Below are positions 58,450 to 64,000 of a DNA stretch of 64,000 bases, in pieces; position 1 is the first letter of the stretch, and the number at the start of each line of letters is the position of its first letter. The position numbers and the translations under genes were made by a program. The stretch covers positions 172,802,598-172,866,597 of the forward strand of contig NC_062217.1 in assembly GCF_902686445.1 (NCBI RefSeq), in the 5' to 3' direction. This DNA comes from Sciurus carolinensis. Lineage: Eukaryota; Chordata; Mammalia; Rodentia; Sciuridae. The notes beneath the pieces are model-generated. The model had not been told where the DNA came from, did not search any database, and saw only the letters and a program-made list of their open reading frames with translations.

Positions 58450-58870
58450 CCGTGCAGGCAAACCTTGGGGAGAAATACCTATCATTAGTGGCTTAAATCT
58501 ATCAAAACACCTTCTTGATTGATAAACACGCTGGGTTTATATTATGATTACTGCATACAATTTTCTGTCACTGTTAATTTATTTGAAAGTCTTAACCTGG
58601 CAGGGTATGACACCCGCAGTATTTTATAATGAGAACTGTGGAAATAAATCATCCCTTCCAAATAGTACAAAGAAAGCGCGACCCAATCATTCAGTGCACC
58701 CGTGCCAGCAAGAACAGGCTCCACATGCAAACAGACAGACAGGCGCAGCGGCAGGGTGGAAGCCCCGGGAAGGGGCTCTTTACATGCTAGGAGAATAATG
58801 CCGACTCGTGTAGGTCTTTCATCTAATGATGTCCAAGTGCTTTGAACAGTGGAGTGTTAACCTCCCTCTC
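58450..58870. promoter_or_regulatory. candidate conserved noncoding element (unverified)
   Basis: A PBX/HOX-like TGATTGAT at 58516-58523 overlaps a FOX-like ATAAACA at 58522-58528; TTATGATTAC, TGTTAATTTATTTG near 58574 and GAAATAAATCATCC near 58640 follow. Repeat-free up to an A-rich run at 58878. Confidence 0.4.
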
Positions 58871-58877
58871 CATTTGG

Positions 58878-58910
58878 AAGGAAAAAAAAAAAAAACAAAA
58901 AAAACAAAAA
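58878..58910. repeat. A-rich simple repeat
   Basis: A runs interrupted by single C residues between the candidate element and the CpG-rich patch. Confidence 0.9.
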
Positions 58911-59029
58911 GTCAAGGCTCGGAAAGGTTCGCTCTCTGTTCTGCAATCGGACTCGAAGCCCAGCACAGAGCCGGTCTCCCCAGCACTGCACCGAGCCTAA
59001 CCCGGAAGAAGCACTCGGAGTTCGTTTTC

Positions 59030-59218
59030 CTTCCCACGGACAGGGCTGGTCCAGCAAGCACTGCAGAGGAGGATGCATGCGCCAGAGAGCCTTGGAGAAA
59101 GCCACCAGGATGCCGGATGCGGAGCCGCCCTCACCGCCTGCCCGCGTCCCGCCTGCGCCCTCGGAGGGCACCGGCCCGGGCACACCCGGTCTGCGTGGAA
59201 CGCCGCTCCCTTAGGCCG
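59030..59218. promoter_or_regulatory. CpG-rich patch
   Basis: I count about 18 CpG dinucleotides in roughly 190 bp, many within 59115-59210, against very few in most of the window. It abuts the AT-rich candidate element. A small CpG island, an unmethylated enhancer edge or a remote promoter are possible; no transcript is evident. Confidence 0.5.
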
Positions 59219-60380
59219 CTCTTGGATAGTTGGGGGATATCCAGACAATATTGAAACATTCCCAAATGAACTTTGCATAGAGACATTTTCATTCGCTGCT
59301 TCCCTCCTCATGCATATTAACAAATGGTATGCGCGGCCTCATTTAATTCACTGATTTTACATTCGGATCACTTTCTCTTTTACAGCTATTTTTACCGGGC
59401 TTCATTAATCTTTGTTGAATACAATGGCATACATCTTTAATGCGGCCGCTGTCAAGTCATATTTCAGCAGGAGCTGCTAACTGAATGACAGCAAGCAATA
59501 TTAATAAATTTAACATAGACTATATCAATTTTTAACAGAATGAACGTGGAAAGCTAAATGTATTATTTTTCGTTTAAATCATAGGGTTTATCACCGGTTA
59601 AGTAGCAGCGATTTCGGGGAAACTTGTGACGTGCCATACAAATAGATTTACATCTCATTAATAAGTAAATTAGGCAAATGCCTTTCAAGTTCAGACAAGT
59701 ACATAAGTGTAATCTCCATATTAAAGGAGTAGTCTTTGATAAACCACCGAGGAATTGTGGCAGCCAAGGATGTGACATGTCACCGGAGCTGGCGCCTGGT
59801 CTGCGGGCCCACCTTTAATTACACTCCTTCATTACTAAAGAGATAAGTGTCTCTCCAGTTAAGATTCTGTAAATGAACAGCATGCCAGCACCTCCCAAAT
59901 CATTTTTGCAGGAACCATGAAAAGGTGGGAACAGTTATGAACAAAAAGGAATTATCACCTGCTCTTCCTCTTTTCCTACCCTGCAATAACATGAAAATAT
60001 TAAGGCAAATTCCCCTTAAATCTCCAGGAGAAATTGTCCTTTAAGGATGCGATTTTGTTGAAGAAAGACAAGGGGAGGGAGAAGAGAGGAGGGGGGAAAA
60101 AAAAAAAACCTCTGATATATTTTTTTTAATTTCTCTTCATAAATCCCAACAGAGATAATTTGCTGTAAAACGTAAACCCAGTGAGAACTTGTCTGTCTGT
60201 GTTAAATAAAAAAGTTACGGTTGGCAGGAGGCATGTTTTTGCAGTAGCTTTAGCGATTATAGGAAATTACATGCAAAGCCAGAGTTCTGATCCTAAGTTA
60301 ATTTATAATTGGAAAAAACTTATTAATTAGCTATGTCGCTCTAATTAAGAATTAGAAGAGTGTGCATTAGGAAGTCGGTA
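59216..60380. promoter_or_regulatory. strong candidate developmental enhancer / conserved noncoding block
   Basis: About 1.16 kb without a recognisable transposon, AT-rich yet retaining CpGs. Words seen: CTTTGTT 59410-59416 and ACAATGG 59421-59427 (SOX-like, facing), CTGTCA 59449-59454 and TGACAG 59486-59491 (MEIS/TGIF-like, inverted), GCGGCCGC 59442-59449, TGACGTG 59627-59633 (CRE-like), palindrome GTGACATGTCAC 59772-59783, TAATTA 59816-59821, ATGCAAAG 60271-60278 (POU-like) and TTAATTAG/CTAATTAA 60323-60348 (homeodomain). Known biology: ultraconserved and other conserved enhancers near developmental regulators have this texture. That this block is one is inference; the target gene lies outside the window. 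Confidence 0.5.
60068..60111 (+). repeat. polypurine tract
   Basis: GA-rich then G run and A run on the plus strand, inside the candidate regulatory block. Confidence 0.85.
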
Positions 60381-61194
60381 GCCAACTGACAGGAGTTTTT
60401 GAAAGCCCAGAAGAGACAGCTGCTCAGCCCTGCTCAGCCTTGCCCACTGCCTCCCGGCCTCTTCCGGGAGCCACACGCACACGCACGCTCCCGTGCTGTG
60501 TGGCCGGTTGCTCGTGCAAACGCCAGAGCCCAGAGCCGGCCAGAGCCCAGAGCCCCCGGCCCAGCGTCCTGGGTGGCTCACCCAGACACTGAGCACCCTT
60601 CTGCTGGAGACCAGACCCTCGCACCCTCTCCCGCCCACTGTCTTTACCTGCTTCTCTTTCTGCTCCTCCTCTGCATTGTCCCGAAAGCACCCTTCTTACA
60701 GTTTCTCCCTGCCCAAGGACACATTCCAGAAAGGAATTTAAGTATCGATTAGGTCAGAACTTTTCTCAATACACCTGCTTAGTGAAAAACAAAAAATTCA
60801 GACTCTTTCCTTCTGATCCTTCCCACATCACCCACAGTTCAACTCCTTGGATTTTGTATCTTCAATGGCAAAACCCGGGACTGTGAAATGACTCTTCTAT
60901 TCTGAGTTGTTATTAAGACAGAAAGTAAAGTAAGAGGATAAACAGCAAGATGAAAGCTACTATCTAAGGTAATTGTTCTCTACAAAAAAAAAAAAAAAAA
61001 AGATTAATTTTTTTTAACCCAACCTGAACCTTTCACATCTGTGAGGATCATTTTCCATGTACAGGTTTGCTTTCAATTAGAGCAGAACAAAAGCTCAAGT
61101 GGGCATTGGAGAGAATTCAGTTTTCTTATTTGAATACCAAAAAAGATGTCCCCCAGATAACGATGCTTAAAAAAAAATCTCCACATTAGCACAT
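60381..61194. other. unique intergenic sequence
   Basis: GC-rich 60410-60620 (PuPy run CACACGCACACGCACGC near 60471), then AT-rich with an A run at 60982-61001. No gene. Confidence 0.45.
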
Positions 61195-61475
61195 CTCTAG
61201 CCATTCTATCCTCCTGCTGCCAAAACACCCGGTTCCTGATACACTTTATCTTATGAGGTTAATGATCTTTTGTTGTCTGCTCTAAGCCTATTATTCATTT
61301 TAAATTAGAGGCAAAGTGGTGTGTTTAAAAGTAATTCAAATGGGAAGTAGTCTTTCTTTAAAATAAGGGGCTTTAATCCCGTTCACAATCATTAGCCTGT
61401 ACTTAGTTAAAAGAACAAGGTTGTCTAGGATAAGAGCAACTTGCCAGATAATTTGGGTGTTGTGTCTAATGAAAC
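61195..61475. promoter_or_regulatory. candidate conserved noncoding element (unverified)
   Basis: GAGGTTAATGATCTTTTGTT at 61255, ATTCATTTTAAATTAGAGG near 61293, GGGGCTTTAATCCC near 61368 and CAGATAATTTGG near 61444. Repeat-free and AT-rich. Inference only. Confidence 0.33.
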
Positions 61476-62519
61476 TCCAGCTCCTCAGCTTCTGAAATCC
61501 CTCCTAGCACCCTGTTAACTAGGGCCTTCAAGGGAATTTGGGGGTTTCCTGGGGAAGCCGCATTCAATGCAGTCTCGGATTTGTCTGGTTGGTTTACCAG
61601 AAGTCCCAGTAGAGCTCACCCAATTGCATAGGGAGCTGAAATTCTGAAAGCATCCCTGTTTTAAAGCAAAGTCTAAGGATAACTGAGGTTAGACTGACAA
61701 GATTACAGTCTCTAGAACTTCTACCCTTTTCCAGTTTATGCCCACATGGAAAGAGTCCAAGACAAACCCTTCAGTGGGAGGTCAGAAGTACAAGCAGGTG
61801 GGAGAAGGAACTGCGGGCTCCTGAGGTCTGTGTCCAGGAGAGGACTTATCTGCAGAACTCCTTCCTGCCCCCACCCCCAACTGTATGCCACCACCCCACC
61901 CTGGGCCTCCTCCAGGTACCTGGTCATCAGTCAAGTTGGCCTCATCACCTATAAGGCAAGTCAACGCTCCCAGCCTCTGAGCTAGGGAGAACTCCTCCTT
62001 TTTTACACTGCATGGTCTAGCCCAAGGTGTGGCACATAGTAGGTGTTTTATGTACCCAAGGAGGTAGGGGATGAAGACAGTGAAACAGGATAGCAGTGAG
62101 CAGCTGCCACAGGACCCAAAGGCTGCTAAATGCATCCAAAGTCCCTTGGGATCCACCCTTCCTCTCCACACCACCACCATCCTGGCAGGAAGAGGTCCCA
62201 GCTCCCCTCTGTGCTGCTAATGTAGACGAGACTCCCAGCATGCAGTGGGTGGAGCACCAAGCTGCGGTAGAGCAGGAGGGCCTCAATCATCTGTGGCTCC
62301 AAGGAGTGGTTCACGCTGTGGTGGTCCTTCCTGACCTCAGTCTCACCATCTGGGACCTTAGCACCTTTAGCTGCCCAAGACTCCATCCTCTCAGTCTCAC
62401 ATGGGGAACTCCAGGCCCCTGAGGTCTGTGGAAGAAAAAGGAAAGGCCTAAGGATAAGCACACCTCTGCTGCTGGATGAGCATGCTCTAGAAAAACAGGC
62501 AGTTCATTTACTGCAACCA
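61476..62519. other. unique intergenic sequence with a MIR tail
   Basis: GGTGTGGCACATAGTAGGTG at 62026 is a MIR 3'-end word. No gene; frames up to 132 codons are unsupported. Confidence 0.45.
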
Positions 62520-63043
62520 CCATTTTTCCCCATTATTTAGGATGTGCTAACACAACACAATAAGATCAAAAAAGAAAATGTACCCATGTTGACCTGTAGA
62601 ATATGTTGTCATTATGTGCAAGTGAAAATAATAATGGTTTATCTGGAAACCAAAAATGTGAAAGAACCACTCTAAATATTAAAAAGAATAAGATTTCAGT
62701 GCATTGCTTAAAATAAAGAAAAATCAATTGCCTTCTTATATGTCAGTGACAATCATTTTGATAATAAAGTAGAAACAAGGTCGACATCAGCAAAACCATC
62801 CTATAAAGTCCCTAGGAATAGTTGCCAAGAAATGCAAAGGAAAAGTGTCTGAGCTAAACTGTGAAAATCTAATAAGGGCATAAAAGAAGTTCTGCAGGAA
62901 AGGAGAGACACACCATGCTTTCAGCAAGACTCAAAATTGTAAAACTGACAGTACTTCCCACATTATTTTTCACACTAAACTCTATTCCAATAAATTCCAG
63001 GAGGATTGTTTTGTGTGTGAGACAGGTTTTAGGAATAGATACA

Positions 63044-63080
<37 letters not shown>

Positions 63081-63350
63081 GGCACTGGGGATTTGAACCT
63101 AAGGCCTTGTGCTTGCAAGGCAAGCACTCTACCAACTGAGCTATACCCCCAGATACAATGATTTCTAAGTTCAATGTAAAATTAAAGTAAAAGGGAAAAT
63201 TTCCGATGAAAACAGAATGGATAATAAGGAGGAGCTCACTGTACCACGTCTTGGGCAAAGAACAGACTCGACATAGTGAAGAAACAGTGCCGATACAGAA
63301 ACACCCAGAGCAGCAGAAAGAAGCCCACCTGTCTACCCAGGTGTGTGTGA
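62520..63350 (+). mobile_element. old L1 ORF2 (RT end) interrupted by an ID SINE
   Basis: GAAAAATCAATTGCCTTCTT at 62719, GTCCCTAGGAATAGTTGCC near 62809 and GAGAGACACACCATGCTTTC at 62903 follow the ORF2 stretch after the catalytic loop. The ID SINE at 63051-63150 splits it; downstream AT-rich sequence continues to about 63330. Confidence 0.72.
63037..63164 (-). mobile_element. young ID SINE with 14-bp target duplication
   Basis: A T run (63048-63078, the poly-A tail) is followed by the complete tRNA-derived ID body 63079-63150 (plus strand GCGGCACTGGGGATTTGAAC to CTATACCCCC). AGATACAATGATTT occurs exactly at 63037-63050 and 63151-63164. The intact body, long uninterrupted tail and perfect duplication indicate a recent insertion. 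The minus-strand open frame across it is an artefact of the tail. Confidence 0.97.
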
Positions 63351-63699
63351 CCACTGAGGACGTGCTTTAAGGTGGCATTTTCAATAGGTTGTTTAATGAA
63401 TGGTGCCAGACCTCTGAGCAGGCATCGTAAGGGGTGGGCTGAGTTCGCGGGGTGACAGCAGGCGCGGTTCCACAGATGGGTGCTTTGTAGGTTTGCATTC
63501 GGGGATCTCTGAGCAGGCGCAGCAAGGGACCTTTGAGCACAAGTTAGTTTAAAGACAGTGTTCCAGCCCCCGAAGGCCCAGTGCTCAGCTCAGAACTGGT
63601 CCTGTGCCTTGCCCTGTTTAGAGGGAGGCAAGCCCATCTGTTGAAAATCGTGCAAATCTAGCAACGTCCACACAGGGGGCACCCTGTCCACCGGTGTGC
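63351..63699. other. unique sequence with a 12-bp direct repeat
   Basis: CTCTGAGCAGGC occurs at 63412-63423 and 63507-63518 in a moderately CpG-bearing stretch. No gene. Confidence 0.45.
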
Positions 63700-63990
63700 T
63701 TTTCCATGAATACTGATGCATTTCAAAGAAAAATAAACCTATTGGCACTTTTAACTTAGTGTCCTGGTTATAAATGTGAACTTTTCAGATTGTGGTTCAC
63801 ATTCTTTGCCGTTTATCATAATATTGCTGAGTTCCCAATTTGCACTAGAAGTAGTTTTAGTTGCCATGAAATAGTAAGCAATTACAAATATTTATTTTCT
63901 ATTAGTAATTTAAAGATTTGTGCTGAATATTATTGATATATAAAGGATTTGCTTTTCCCCAGGCCCGGGCCCCGTGTTTGTCTTTTGACA
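63700..63990. promoter_or_regulatory. candidate conserved noncoding element at the window edge (unverified)
   Basis: Repeat-free AT-rich sequence with TAAGCAATTACAAATATTTA near 63873, CTATTAGTAATTTAAAG near 63900 and an inverted GTGAAC/GTTCAC pair at 63776 and 63796. Low confidence. Confidence 0.27.
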
Positions 63991-64000
63991 AGGGCATCCT

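Noticed and set aside
62869..63354. 161-codon minus-strand frame with a poly-Lys run
   Set aside because: The lysines are the A tail of an ID SINE and the middle is the SINE body; the rest is L1 antisense.

Overview
This window reads as nuclear DNA of a rodent, most probably of the squirrel family (squirrel, ground squirrel or marmot). The evidence is the repeat content. L1 copies carry a distinctive 3' UTR, tRNA-derived ID SINEs carry long A-rich tails, one compound B1-plus-ID SINE is present, two copies resemble the rodent hAT element URR1, and a rodent-type MaLR LTR is present. No mouse/rat-style B2 or B4 SINEs were seen. The organism call is inference from repeat families recalled by eye.

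I find no credible protein-coding gene, exon series, tRNA, rRNA or snRNA gene. Every long open frame is either an L1 ORF2 remnant (minus strand 344-1138; plus strand 11015-11569) or a chance frame in GC-rich or repetitive DNA; the longest, 268 codons on the minus strand at 42909-43715, looks like chance. The window is intergenic or deep-intronic sequence.

Layout. 159-1179 is a minus-strand L1 3' end with a short target duplication. 1188-6109 is mostly unique. 6110-12560 is a plus-strand L1 nest in which a younger 2-kb L1 (about 10141-12118) sits inside an older one. 12617-14853 has two diverged ~200-bp direct repeats about 2 kb apart. 18350-21455 is another L1 nest with fragments in both orientations, followed by an MLT1-like LTR (21482-21905) and further L1 relics. 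29600-30540 is a minus-strand L1 holding a B1-ID SINE. 30965-37010 is one shattered old plus-strand L1 that has taken in an ID SINE, an 87-bp L1 tail and a 2.4-kb ERVL/MaLR-class provirus. That provirus (33762-36178) has different LTR types at its two ends yet is flanked by the same 5-bp duplication, the most puzzling item here. 37545-50000 mixes L2, URR1, L1 and MIR relics with unique DNA. 50000-62500 is repeat-poor.

The repeat-poor right part, above all 59216-60380, combines AT-rich repeat-free sequence, surviving CpGs, a neighbouring CpG-rich patch and clustered homeodomain-, SOX-, MEIS/TGIF- and POU-like motifs. This resembles the conserved noncoding enhancers that fill gene deserts around developmental transcription factor genes. 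Conservation cannot be measured from one sequence, so these are candidates. Four minisatellites (51-, 29-, 20- and 36-bp units) and several dinucleotide repeats complete the picture.
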